Shown one piece after another: positions 22,416 to 32,931 of a stretch of 64,000 nucleotides of DNA. Under the pieces are notes generated by a model. The model was not told the origin of the DNA and did not search any database. It saw nothing but the letters and a program-made list of their open reading frames with translations. The stretch is from NCBI GenBank assembly GCA_029532625.1, contig JARFXM010000006.1, positions 2,480,001 through 2,544,000 on the forward strand. Direction: 5' to 3'. How positions within the stretch are numbered: the stretch's first letter is position 1; every line of letters starts with the position of its first letter. Both the position numbers and the translations under genes were made by a program. This DNA is from Lomentospora prolificans. Lineage: Eukaryota > Ascomycota > Sordariomycetes > Microascales > Microascaceae.

Positions 22416-24526
22416 ATGGCGGACCTGGAGTCGAAAAATCGAGGGCCGAGAGCGTGTATTACTTGTGCGAAGGCGAAGGCGAGATGTGTGCCTGGCCCTC
22501 AAGGGTCGGATAAGTGCGAACGGTGAGTTCCACGGGCTGGCCTTCTAGTAATTTTTTTTTTGTTGTGCCACGTACGAGCTCAGGTGTTGACGTTATCCTG
22601 CAACCTCAGCTGCCACAGGCTACAGAAGCTATGTGGCAACCAAACGCCGGCTCCCCCGCGAGCCAAAAAGGTTGCAAAGACGACCAGGGTCGCCGAGCTC
22701 GAGAAGAGGTTGGACCAGCTCACTTCCCAGCTCAACAGCAACGCTTCCACCGCGCCCAAGCCGAAATACGGGTGCGGTGCGCTCTCCAGGGCCTATCCTT
22801 ACCCCTATGACCACCTCTTCCCCGGCTTCGAAAAAGGCGAGCGCGCAGCTGCTTCGCCGCCACCGCATCAATTAGCCCCCGTCACGCCGAGCCCCTCGGC
22901 CGGCGATACCTCTTCTACCCCGGGCGCAGACAGCACAATGCAGGACGCCGGAACCACGCCGCAGCCGGCAGCCCTAACGCTGTGGCCGAGCCCAACCGAG
23001 GCGGCGGCGATGCTTGAGGCGTACCAGGCCCACAAGGCTAAGAACTACCCCTTCGTCGTGATCCCGCCTCACGTTAGCGAGGAAGAGCTCCGGACCAAGA
23101 GGCCCTTTATCTGGAAGGCTGTCATGATGATTGAGCGGATGTTGGGTGGTACGGGACAGATCACCATGGCCATGGAGTTGTTGGAGGATATCAGCCGAGC
23201 AGCGTTTATTCAGACGGAGAAGAGCCTGGATGTGCTGATGAGCTTGCAGCTTTTGATTGCGTGGATGCACTATTCGATTAATGGGTTTCAGCTGACGAAT
23301 ATGCTGTTCTTGTGTCGGTCTTTGTGTATCGGCTTGAGGATTGTGAAGGATACGGGGGGTGTGCATGATTCGAAGGCGTTGGAGAGGATGAGAGCGTTTG
23401 CGGGATGCTACTATCTTAATACTCTGTGAGTGTGGAGGGCTACCGTGTTTCTGGGAGAGTCCTTGCTAACGGCTGCAGCATCTTTACGACAGAGAAGCTT
23501 CCGGATGCTCTCATGAACACGACTTATCTAGATACTTGTTGCAGCATTCTCGAGGCGAGGAAGGAGTATCCCGGAGACGAACTACTCGTGCAGCTAGTTC
23601 GCATTCAGAAACTCGCCCAGACTATCGTCACCACCGTCGGCACTGACAGCAAGAGCTCGCTCCCGTCTATGCAACTGCCCCTCATCATGGTCGTTCAGTC
23701 CTTCGAGGAGCAGCTTGACGCCTTCAAGGCCAACCTACCTACTCACCTCCAGGGCGACCCCGCCATCGTGTGCCGCACGGCCATAGCGCAGGTCCTCCTC
23801 TACGAAGTCGCCATAACTGACACCATAACGCAGCCCACAACGTCCCTCGTAACGCACACGGAGCGTCTAGAGCTCCTGTGGCGCTGCGTAAAGTCGGTCC
23901 ACGAGTACTTTGTCTGCCGCTTCGCTTCTCACAACGTTTACAAGCCGCGCTTCATCGCGCTCAATGCGTCCGACTTTGTCTACGCGGCCCAAGTCTCCCT
24001 CAGGCTTCTCATCCTGCGGACTGCGGGCTGGGACACGGCGTACGTCCGAGAGAAGCTCGACTTTGAGCGCTTCCTCGACTGCGTGGCCGGCGAGATCAAG
24101 CAGCTTATCGAGCTCAGGAACCAGAGCAAGTGGCACATGGAGATGCGGGCGCAGGGCCTGACGCCGCGCCTCATCGATCCGTTTGAAAAGCTTCACTGTT
24201 CGCTCCTGCGCTTCAAGGGCATCCTCCTAAATGAGTTGGCGAAAACCACGGCGGCGCAGCAGCAGCCTCCCGATGAGGATGAGCGGACGGCGGGCCTGGA
24301 AGAGGGCGCGGCCAGCAGTAGCCGGAGGACGGGGCCGCAGCACCTGCTGCCGTTGGGGCGGAGGCCAATGATTGCGGGGCCGATGGTGCTAGATGTGGAG
24401 ATGGAGATACCCATGGAGATGTCGAGTTTGGACGATTTTAATCTTACGCAGATTGATTTGACGGCGTACGATGTTTCGACGCCGGTGTGGGATTGGGGAA
24501 CGCCTGCAGATGGGGTTCACTCGTGA
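22416..24526 (+). CDS. Zn(II)2Cys6 fungal transcription factor
   Basis: Nuclear zinc-cluster DNA-binding regulator; targets unknown. Model: exon 1 22416-22522, intron 22523-22609, exon 2 22610-23425, intron 23426-23478 (GTGAGT...TGCTAAC...GCAG), exon 3 23479-24526; 656 aa. The zinc cluster is split by the first intron and is exact once spliced: Cys14, Cys17, Cys24, Cys34, Cys37, Cys44, i.e. C-x2-C-x6-C-x9-C-x2-C-x6-C. A basic linker (P-P-R-A-K-K-V-A-K) and a short coiled coil (R-V-A-E-L-E-K-R-L) follow, typical for dimerisation. The middle and C-terminal parts (residues about 150-560) are helical and resemble the fungal regulatory middle-homology region. The C-terminus is acidic and Met-rich, like an activation segment. 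The neighbouring GH30 gene could be a target, but nothing in the sequence proves that. Confidence 0.9.
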
Positions 24527-25009
24527 GGACTTGCAACATTGGAGCGAGTGTGCAAAACTACCGTTTCGACCAAATCCCCGAGCGTCGCCGCCTGACCGCT
24601 AGCAAGGAGATGAAGCGTAGCGGTGCTGCGAACATCAAGCTCAGTAGGTCCTTCCCATTGGGTCGCAAGAATCCTCGACTCGGTCATCAATATGCCGACA
24701 TCAGAGTATGCACGCCCGTCACGCAAAGCCACCCTCGGCCGCGCGGAAGCACTTTTCCTCCACAGTTGGGGTCTTGGAGAAGGCAACCGCACCATGCAGC
24801 AGAGAAGGAACAAAGAACGCCAAGACAAGAACCCGGCTAACTACTGGGTTTCGGCAAATATCGTCCTTTTAACAGTTAATTCCCTGGTTCCTGCGAATGG
24901 AGAAATGTGGCGAGCCCTTGAGAGGAGGGCCAAGGCCGCGTACCGCTTAAAGTCTACAATTCACATGACGGACTGAAGGCGTCTTCTCCTCCTTCTTCTG
25001 TTCTATGCT

Positions 25010-25028
25010 TGTCGAATCCGATTCGACA
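25010..25028. repeat. Perfect inverted repeat TGTCGAATC-C-GATTCGACA
   Basis: Nine-base arms with a one-base spacer, about 480 bp after the Zn2Cys6 gene. It could be a binding site for a symmetric dimer or a small hairpin. Function unknown. Confidence 0.5.
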
Positions 25029-26491
25029 TGAGGAAGGAGAAAAAAACTGGCGCCAAGATCTGGAAAGTAAGGTTTATGTGCTAATCTATACGGGCTGGGT
25101 CGACTAATAAGAAGCGTGTGCGGAGAATTTGGTCCCCCCGTTGGCCAGATGGATAAATCCATCGGTGAAGAGGAAAGAAAGGCAAAAAAGGCGATGTATA
25201 CGGATAACGGGAGATCAATAAGTGGGAAAGGGGCCTAATATGAGCTTTGCCGGGCTTGCATCTATATTTCCTATTTACCCGCTTCTGGGAACAAAGACGA
25301 GACGGATTCTTTCTCCATCTATTTCCTCCACACGTTAACACGCCCTGAAGAAGCAGCCTACTCTCTATTATTTGCACTTGGCGTGGCCTACCCACCAAGA
25401 AAAAGGTTAATATTACCCCACAAACACAGCCAAAGGGTGATTTCGGCTGGTACGCTTTCATGGGGCTGTTGGGGCGAAGTAGGGGGACGATACGATACCC
25501 CCGCTGGGGATCTGAGCACCCGGAAGATTGGGCATCTCCCGGGCGAAGATGGACAGCCGATGTCAATCAACCAGCTCTAATTGGGCATCTGCACACGATC
25601 TAAGATAGCACGGATTGGGCCAGGGAGGGACCAAGAGGAAAGCCCACTCTCTAATCAGTCTATTCTACGAATCGAACGTCACTGAGGGACTGCCCGCCTG
25701 GATTCTACTATTCGACGTCTTCGTTCTCAAACATTAATGCGTCTATGGTATAAATAAAGGTCAGGGGATCTATCCGCGTTCGCCCGTTGATCTAGTGGAC
25801 GTTTTAGAATGCGGATATTGCCTACACTATTCGGCTGAGGAGGAAGCCGCATCGCAGCCAGCGCAATCAACATTTCTGTCTCTGCGGTTCTTTGGAGGGG
25901 GGGTGTGTGTACAAGGCTTGCTCCCCAAGAATTTTGACGCCGACTTAAGCCCAGTCGGCTGATGACCTGCTTTTGTCGTGTCTCGAATGGTGTGGCCCAA
26001 TCCACATTCCCGCCGTTCTGTTCTGCTGGTAATGACGAGGGTAAACCCGATTTTCCTGTATGGATCGTCTAGACGCACGCACGCAAGCAACTTACACGAT
26101 ATCCGGGTGACGGACTCGCCCACTAAAGCCTCAGCCGCTGGCTTTCCAGGGGCCAAAAAGAAAGGACGGATTCTCGAACGGAAGCGGGATGGAGCCGCCC
26201 ATTCTTGGGTTCCCGCGGCTCATATTTCTGGGCTCTGCTCTTTTTCTGGATTTCATCCATTGAGCCTCTGCATTCCGTTTCTTGGTCGTTCACTGGGATT
26301 GATGCATGTGCACTTCTCTGGAGGGGGGATGCGGGAGGTTTACTTATACCCGTATTTTACAACCACAGACTGGATATATTCCGCTTGTTTATCTATAATT
26401 ATATATATATATATATATATTTATATAGTATCGCATCTCTAATATAGGAGGAAGGAAGTGAGTACTGGGCGCCTCAATCCTCAATGGCCGA

Positions 26492-26505
26492 TATATATAT
26501 ATAAG
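26492..26505 (+). promoter_or_regulatory. TATA box candidate of the GH30 gene
   Basis: An alternating TA run ending in TATAAG, about 190 bp before the GH30 ATG and upstream of a C/T-rich leader. Strong TATA boxes are common in regulated fungal secreted-enzyme genes. Confidence 0.4.
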
Positions 26506-26689
26506 CATGCTTGGGAAGCAAGGTACCAGTGGCCAAAGGGAAGATTCTAACCTAGCTCTCCAACTTTTGCCTCGCGCTGACCTTTATTTTTCTTTTCTCC
26601 TCTCCCTCCCTCGTGAGCCAAGTTCACTCCTTAATTCCCTTAGGCACTCCCTCACAACCTAAGCCAGAAGGCACTGGGAGCAAGCGACA

Positions 26690-28654
26690 ATGAGATTCAC
26701 CGACCTCTCCCTCGCCGTGCTCGCGGTCCAACCCGCGACGGCCAACCCCCTGCACTGGGCCAAGCGCCAATTCGGCGGCTTCCCAGGTTTTGGCGGCGGC
26801 GGCGGCGGCGCAGTCAGCGGGGAGATCACGGTAGACCTCACCAAGACGTTCCAGAAGATGGACGGGTTCGGATTCTCGCTGGCGTTCCAGCGCGCCAACC
26901 TCATCACCAACAACCCGAGCGAGACCAAGCGCGACGAGCTGCTGGACCTCCTCTTCAGCACGGAGAAGGGCGCGGGGTTCACGATCCTCCGTAACGGCAT
27001 CGGCAGCTCGCTCTCGTCGGATAGCGATTGGATGAATACGTTTGCGCCGGATAACCCGGGCAGCCCGACGGCGGAGCCGACGTACAAGTGGGATGGCAAG
27101 GATAGCGGTCAGTTGTGGGTCGCGCAGCAGGCGGTGCAGAAGTACGGGTTGAAGTACGTTTACGGGAATGCGTGGAGCCCGCCGTTTTACATGAAGGTAG
27201 GTAGGAACCAGAAACCCTTGGAGCCTCGTTTTGCTCTGCCCTCCTCTTCGTCTTTGGTGTGTCAGTCTTTCTTTTGTGGCGGATCTTTGAGGCTGATTTC
27301 GGAGAGGGGCGGGGATATTTCTAGACCAACAATAATGAGAACAATGGCGGGAATCTCAAGACGGAGTGGTACCAGGCGTTTGCCAACTACCTCGTCCAGT
27401 ACGTCAAGTTCTACGCTGAGGCCGGAGTCAACATCACCCATCTCGGCCCCATGAACGAGCCCGATTTTTCGTACGTTTTCTTTTTTTTTTTTTTTCTCTT
27501 GTTTCCTCTCCTCCCTTTCCTCCATTTCCTCCCTTTCCTCCCTTTCCTCCCTTCATCCCCGCCGCACTATTCTTCTAGGGATCTGTGTCCGGGACTAACA
27601 CGGTCCAGTGCCTCGTATGCCTCGGCGCTTTGGAACGGCAACCAAGCCGCGGACTTCATCAAGGTGCTCCAACCCACCATCGAGCGCGAGGGACTGGCGG
27701 GGCAAGTCGGCATCGCCTGCTGCGAGACGGGCGGGTGGAACCAGGCCGGCGGCATGATCAACGCCATCAAGAGCGCGGGCCAGGAGTCGGCGCTCAAGGC
27801 CGTGACGACGCACACGTACCTCAGCGGCGCCAGCGGGACCATCAACACGCAGGCGCCCGTGTGGTTCTCGGAGCAGTGCGATCTCAACGGGCAGTGGTCG
27901 ACCGGGTGGACGGGCGGGGGTGCTGGCGCGGGTCTTACGTGGGCTAATAATGTTATGGATGCCATCATGAACCATAATGCCGGAGGCTATCTGTACTGGG
28001 AGGGTGTTCAGTGGCCGGATCCCAACACCAACGTGAGTTCTCTCCTACTCTCAACATTCCTTTCCTTTCTCTTGTACAGATTGCCACACCAACCCCTTTT
28101 GTGTGAATGGAGAAAAAAAGGAAAAAGAAGGAAAAAAAAAGGCTTGCTTGGCCGACAGGACGGAAAAGGAGAGAATGTTTTGTTTTCTTTTCCTAACAAA
28201 AACGCTCGCATAGGAAAAAATCATCCGCGTCAACCAGCAAACCGGCGACTACGAAGTGGCCTCGCGGCTCTGGGCCTTTGCCAACTGGTCCCGCTTCGTC
28301 CGGCCCAACGCGGTGCGCGTCGGCACATCGGGCGGCTCGGGGGCGCGCATCGCAGCCTTTAAGAATGAGGACGGGTCCGTGGCCGTGGTGCTGATCTCGC
28401 AGGGCGGCGGCGGCGACGTGACGGTCAAGGTCTCGGGCGACGGCGCGCCGACGGGCAAGGCCACGGCGTGGGCGTCGGACGACCAGCGCAAGTGTGAGGA
28501 GGTCGAGGTCACGGTTGCGGAGGGGGCGGTTACGGTGAATGTCGGACAGAGCTCGATTACGACGATCCATATTGCGGCGGCGGCGGAGGCGGCGCCGCCT
28601 GTGGAGGAGGCTCCCGCTGAACCTGCTGAGCCTGCCGAGCCTGCCGAGCCATGA
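26690..28654 (+). CDS. Secreted glycoside hydrolase family 30 (xylanase or beta-1,6-galactanase type)
   Basis: Predicted extracellular glycan hydrolase. Model: exons 26690-27196, 27325-27470, 27609-28032 and 28214-28654; 505 aa. Residues 1-18 form a signal peptide, followed by a W-A-K-R Kex2-like site and a Gly-rich linker. The GH30 barrel starts at M-D-G-F-G-F-S-L-A-F-Q-R-A. The acid/base is Glu214 in G-P-M-N-E-P-D, and the nucleophile is probably Glu306 in P-V-W-F-S-E-Q-C-D-L, 92 residues later, as expected for the family. Between them is I-A-C-C-E-T-G-G-W. A beta-sandwich side domain closes the protein, then an unusual (Pro-Ala-Glu)n tail coded by 9-bp repeats. Overall pattern suggests subfamily GH30_7 or GH30_5, which I cannot separate. 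Intron 2 carries a C/T-rich minirepeat (about 27505-27560). Substrate is inferred, not shown. Confidence 0.88.
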
Positions 28655-29595
28655 ATGTGAAACGATACAAGTAGGGGGAAGAAAGAATTGAGAGAGAGAG
28701 AGAAAGGAATGACGTGCTGGAGGATGGGAGAGGGTTGGGAAAGGGGAGATTGTTTGGTGGAATGGAAGCTCTTCTTCTAAGTAATATATATATTATATCT
28801 TTGGACGTGTGTGTGTGTGTGTAGGTTCTGAGAATATGGATTTGCAGCAACTCCGTGACGACCTGACATAAGCTGATGATTTGAGATGCTTTGGTCATGG
28901 TTGATTTCACCTATCTTGACTTTACTTGGACGTCTTCTCGAGTTGAGCCTCCATCATCATCATTCTTTCACATTGTGGATATCCGCCAACATCTTTTTTT
29001 CTTTTCTTCTTTTTTTCCCTTTTTCATATATATATATATATATATATTTTTTTTTTATATTTTTCCTTTTACTTTTTTATTTTATTTTATTTTTTATTTT
29101 TTGTTCTGGTTTTCTTTTCTTCTTTTTTTCCCCCAGAATCCGCACATAATCGCCAGCGGTAATTAAATCCCCAGGAATTCCCCTAAACGCCGCCAGCCAG
29201 CTAATCTTAACCACGCATTTCGGCCTCCGGATCGGAGCCCAGCCAGCCAGCCAGCGTCATCTCGGGCGCCGCCATCTCCATCCAGATTCCGACCCTCCCC
29301 CGCAAAAAAAAAAATCCCCGCGCCCCGCCAGGCTAGCTAGCCAAAACTGCCTCTCCAAATTTTCAGCGTCGCCAGCCATTCAACAAGGCCAGCAGAATCG
29401 AATCAATCCCCTCATTCATCACCTCACCTTACAATCCACACACTCACCCCAACTCATCTCATCCAATTCCCAAGCCCAGCTTATAATTACGGCCTCCATC
29501 ACAAAAAAAGACACGAGGAAGAAGAAAGAAAAAAAAAAGAAAAAAAAAACAAAAAGGCAAGGGAAAAAAAAAGAAAAAAAAAGAAAAGACTGAAA
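28655..29595. other. Intergenic region with microsatellites, upstream of THI6
   Basis: Contains (GT)8 at 28807-28822, an AT tract at 29026-29047 followed by T-rich sequence to about 29130, several CCAGC repeats at about 29240-29400, and an almost pure purine A/G leader at about 29510-29592 directly before the THI6 ATG. I looked for the conserved core of a TPP riboswitch (CTGAGA-type box) and did not see it here. Confidence 0.5.
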
Positions 29596-31570
29596 ATGGG
29601 AAAGCCGGTCGTCGACTACTCCCTCTACCTCGTCACAGACTCCACGCCCGCCATCCTCGGCTCACGGAACCTCGTCGCCGTCGTCGAGGCTGCCGTCAAG
29701 GGCGGCGTCACGCTCGTGCAGTACCGTGATAAGACGAGCGATACGCGCGTGCTTGTTGACACGGCGAGGGAGCTGCACGCTGTGACGAAAAAGTATGGCG
29801 TGCCGCTGTTGATCAACGATCGTGTGGATGTGGCGTTGGCGGTTGGGTGCGAGGGCGTGCATATCGGACAGGATGATATGGGTAAGATGCAGCTTGATCT
29901 ATAGTTCTGTCTATTGACCTCATCCGTTCCTCTCCTGGGCTCATTGAGCATTCAGTCCTTTGGTCTTGACCCCGATGCTAACCAACGATCACCAGATCTC
30001 CCCACCGCCAGGAAACTGCTCGGCGAAGACAAGATCATCGGCGTTTCCGCATCCACCATTAAAGAAGCGCAAACAGCCTGCGACCAAGGAGCAGACTACT
30101 TGGGCCTCGGCGCCGTCTTCTCCACACCAACGTACCACTCTTCCTCCCGTCGCCATATGAAACCTCTCGCCCCCTTCTGTTCTGCTCCCAGCTAACATTC
30201 CCATCCCCTCACAACCAGAAAATCCAACACCAAAAACGTCCTCGGCGTCTCCGGCCTCCGCGCCCTGCTCTCCTCCCTCTTCTCCACCCACCCCTCCATC
30301 AAAACCGTCTGTATCGGTGGTCTCAACGCCTCCAACCTCCAGCGCGTGCTCTACCAGTCCGCCACGGACGGCAAGCCCGCCGACGGCGTCGCCCTCGTGA
30401 GCGCCATCGTGGCCGCCGAGGACCCGGAGGCCGAGTCCCGGAAGCTGCTGGAGCTCGTGCGGGCGCCGCCGGCGTTTGTGAGGAGGGCCGGGCTCGTCAG
30501 CGCCAGGGTGCAGGATGTGGAGGGCGTGCTGGGGAGGGTGAGGGATGTTGTTACGGCGGTGGATGAGACGACGCCGCTGTCGCATAATATGACGAATTTG
30601 GTGCGGTTTTTTTTTTTTTTTTTTTTTTTTTTATTTCAACGGGAAAGAAACTGGCTCTGACTTGATGAATATAGGTTGTGCAAAACTTTGCCGCAAACGT
30701 AGCGTTGGCGGTGGGTGGTTCGCCCATCATGGCCAACTATGGTGAGGAAGCGGCCGACTTGGCTGCGCTTGGTGGTGCGCTCGTGGTGAACATGGGCACC
30801 GTGACACCCGAGGCGTTGGAGAATTACGCCAAGGCCCTGAAGGCGTATAACCTCGCGGGAGGCCCCGTCATCTTTGACCCCGTTGGGTGAGTTAGGGGAA
30901 ACCACAATTATCATGAAACCCCAAATCGCTGGCTACAGCAAGCAAACACTAAGCTAACACTCACTTCCCACAGCGCCGGAGCAACGTCGGTCCGCCGCAA
31001 CGCCGTCAAAGCCATCATGGCAGCCGGCTACCTCGACATAATCAAAGGCAACGAAGGCGAGATCCTAACAGTCGACGCTGTGACCTCGTCGTCGTCCAAG
31101 ATGCACCAGCAGCGCGGCGTCGACTCCTCGCACACGCTCTCGCTGGAAGAAAAGGCCGCCCTCGTCCGCACGGTCGCGCGGCGCGAGCGCAACGTGGTCG
31201 TGTGCACGGGCAAGACGGACGTGGTGTCGGATGGGCAGCGCACGTTTGCCGTGTCCAACGGGCATGAGATGCTGGGCCGTGTGACAGGGACGGGGTGCGT
31301 GCTCGGCACGACCATCTCGGCGTTTGCGGCGGCGTACGGCGGCGACGAGGGGGCTCCTGGTTCTGGCGGCCGGGGCGGGGATCGGCTCGTGGCTGCCGTC
31401 GCGGCGCTGGTGATGTTTGGCGTGGCCGGGGAGAGGGCGGCGGAGAGGGAGGGCGTGCAGGGCCCGGGGGGTTCGTGCCGGCCTTTATTGATGAGCTTTA
31501 CAAGGTTAGGAAGGAGACTGTTGCGGGGGATTTGGGGTGGCTGAAGAGGGCCAGGGTCGAGATGCTGTGA
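29596..31570 (+). CDS. THI6: Bifunctional thiamine-phosphate synthase / hydroxyethylthiazole kinase, with apparent frameshift
   Basis: Couples HMP-PP and thiazole phosphate to thiamine phosphate and phosphorylates hydroxyethylthiazole, in the cytosol. Exons: 29596-29881, 29996-30131, 30219-30600, 30675-30886 and 30974-31570. N-terminal synthase half (about 1-225): V-T-L-V-Q-Y-R-D-K, L-I-N-D-R-V-D-V-A-L, G-V-H-I-G-Q-D-D, G-L-G-A-V-F-S-T-P-T, C-I-G-G-L-N. C-terminal ThiM half: P-L-S-H-N-M-T-N-L-V-V-Q-N, D-P-V-G-A-G-A-T, K-G-N-E-G-E-I, G-T-G-C-V-L-G. Near the end, after a G6 run at 31466-31471, the frame breaks. The literal frame stops at 31544 with an unrelated tail, while the +1-shifted frame gives F-V-P-A-F-I-D-E-L-Y-K and a stop at 31570. 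The shifted length would be about 537 aa, matching yeast THI6 (540). An assembly error in the homopolymer or a real mutation are both possible. Intron 3 contains T26. Confidence 0.92.
30607..30632 (+). repeat. Poly-T tract (26 T) inside THI6 intron 3
   Basis: Uninterrupted run of 26 T that begins six bases after the intron donor. It takes up a third of the 74-nt intron. Its length is likely variable and easily misassembled. Confidence 0.9.
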
Positions 31571-32931
31571 TGGGGTGGGTGTTGATGTTGAGCAAGACTG
31601 TCGATGCGGATCTGAGGCACGAAAGGGTGCACTAGGACATGATGTCAACACTTCATTCACTTCACGTAGCCAGCCAGGCATATATATCTATGTCCTTCAC
31701 TCGCCTGGCTGGCTGGCTAGAGGGAGATGTAATCGTTGGTATTAGCCGCCAACAACAACAACAGATATAGGAACATTCTAGAAAGAAAAAGGAAACAGAA
31801 GAAAAGCGGGCGAAAGAAAAAGAAGAAAAGAAAAGAAAAAGGAAATTGCCCACTTCGAGCGACTGGCTGGCCGTTCGAATTTCACTGCTCCGTGTCCCGA
31901 ATGGCAGGCTGGCTGGCGATGGTTCCTGCCCAAATATTTTTCATGATAGACTCGCTAGAAAAGCCAGGCAATCACGACGTTGACCGAGTCGCCAGCACCT
32001 GCCTCGTTCCACTGCACTCAAATGAGGTAGAAATAAAAAAGAGAAAAAAAAAAAACCCCTTCCGCACCTCTCAGACATCTGCAGTAGGATGTCATCTGGT
32101 ACCTGACCCCTTTCTTTCTGTCAAACTATCAATCAACATCGGCCCCCAACTCAGGTACGGCCAGCCAGCCTACATGTACAACCTGACAGCCAACACCCAT
32201 CCATATACGCCAGCACAAGCTGGCTACCCTGCTGGCCGGGTTCCGAAAATGAAAATCAATAGCTGGCTGGCCAATCGCCAGCAGAGCACCCATACGCTGG
32301 CAAAGACACCCAGAAGAAGCTTCAAGTTCGAGCATTGTCTGGTGAAAAGCGAAAATGACAAGCTAATAGACGCTACCCTGGTCAGCTTCAATGTTCCGTT
32401 TCCCCGCACGCCAGCATCGGAGTCTCCCCTTCACCCTTTCGCCCCTTCACCCCGCCTGGCCGGCCATCCTCTGCCAGCATTCCAGAGCTGGCTAGTCCAC
32501 CACAGCCAGCCAGCCAGCAAAAAGAAAAAAATGGGCCAGCCAAACGAAAGCCACGCCACCGTCGGCACTAAATCGAGAGAGAGGCGACGCCAGTCAGGCT
32601 GGCACCCAAAAAACCACCAAGCCAGCCGAATAGAATAGAAGGCCGGCAATCAACTAGAACGCAAATTGATCGGCCCTCTGGCTGACTGGCTGGCTGGCTG
32701 GCTGGCTGTGGCTCTTGACACCCCGCCTGCCTCCGTAGTCCCGCGGCTCGGCTAGACTGGTGGTTCCAAACGTCACCCATCAGTGCTCTCCCTCCTCGGC
32801 TTTTATCTGGAGTCCAGCCTCCCCATTCTCGACCCTACAGCCTCCTTTCTTTCTCATTTAGAGATATATACCTTGGTATACATATATATATATAACCCCG
32901 GATTCAATATCTACTTTGGCCAACGTAGGGC
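31571..32931. other. Intergenic region crowded with GGCT/CAGCC words
   Basis: About 1.4 kb between THI6 and the isochorismatase-like gene. Copies of GCCAGCC or GGCTGGC recur at about 31664, 31704, 31864, 31905, 32160, 32263, 32506, 32620 and 32678-32713. A purine-rich A/G stretch runs at 31775-31845. A TA-rich element (about 32863-32893) may be the promoter of the downstream gene. The 300-codon open frame at 31736-32638 runs through these repeats and has no family motif, so I do not call it a gene. Confidence 0.5.
32678..32713. repeat. GGCT microsatellite
   Basis: Near-perfect tandem GGCT units (CTGGCTGACTGGCTGGCT...), the densest point of a GCCAGC/GCTGGC-rich intergenic zone. Confidence 0.8.

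Larger units (their letters stand above)
24527..26689. other. Intergenic region between the Zn2Cys6 gene and the GH30 gene
   Basis: About 2.2 kb. Contents: a perfect inverted repeat at 25010-25028, a TA microsatellite at 26401-26421, a TATATATATAAG box at about 26492-26503 (roughly 190 bp before the GH30 start), and a C/T-rich leader from about 26575. Open frames here lack recognisable motifs. Confidence 0.45.

Noticed and set aside
29500..29595. Possible TPP riboswitch before THI6.
   Set aside because: The leader is nearly pure A/G and lacks the conserved riboswitch core; fungal TPP riboswitches are known mainly in THI4 and NMT1-type genes.
22416..31570. Zn2Cys6 factor, GH30 and THI6 as a co-regulated metabolic cluster.
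   Set aside because: The genes belong to unrelated processes, are separated by 1-2 kb, and no shared promoter word was seen.
31736..32638. A 300-codon plus-strand open frame between THI6 and the isochorismatase-like gene.
   Set aside because: It runs through A/G-rich and GGCT repeat DNA, has no domain, and its amino-acid content follows the repeats.
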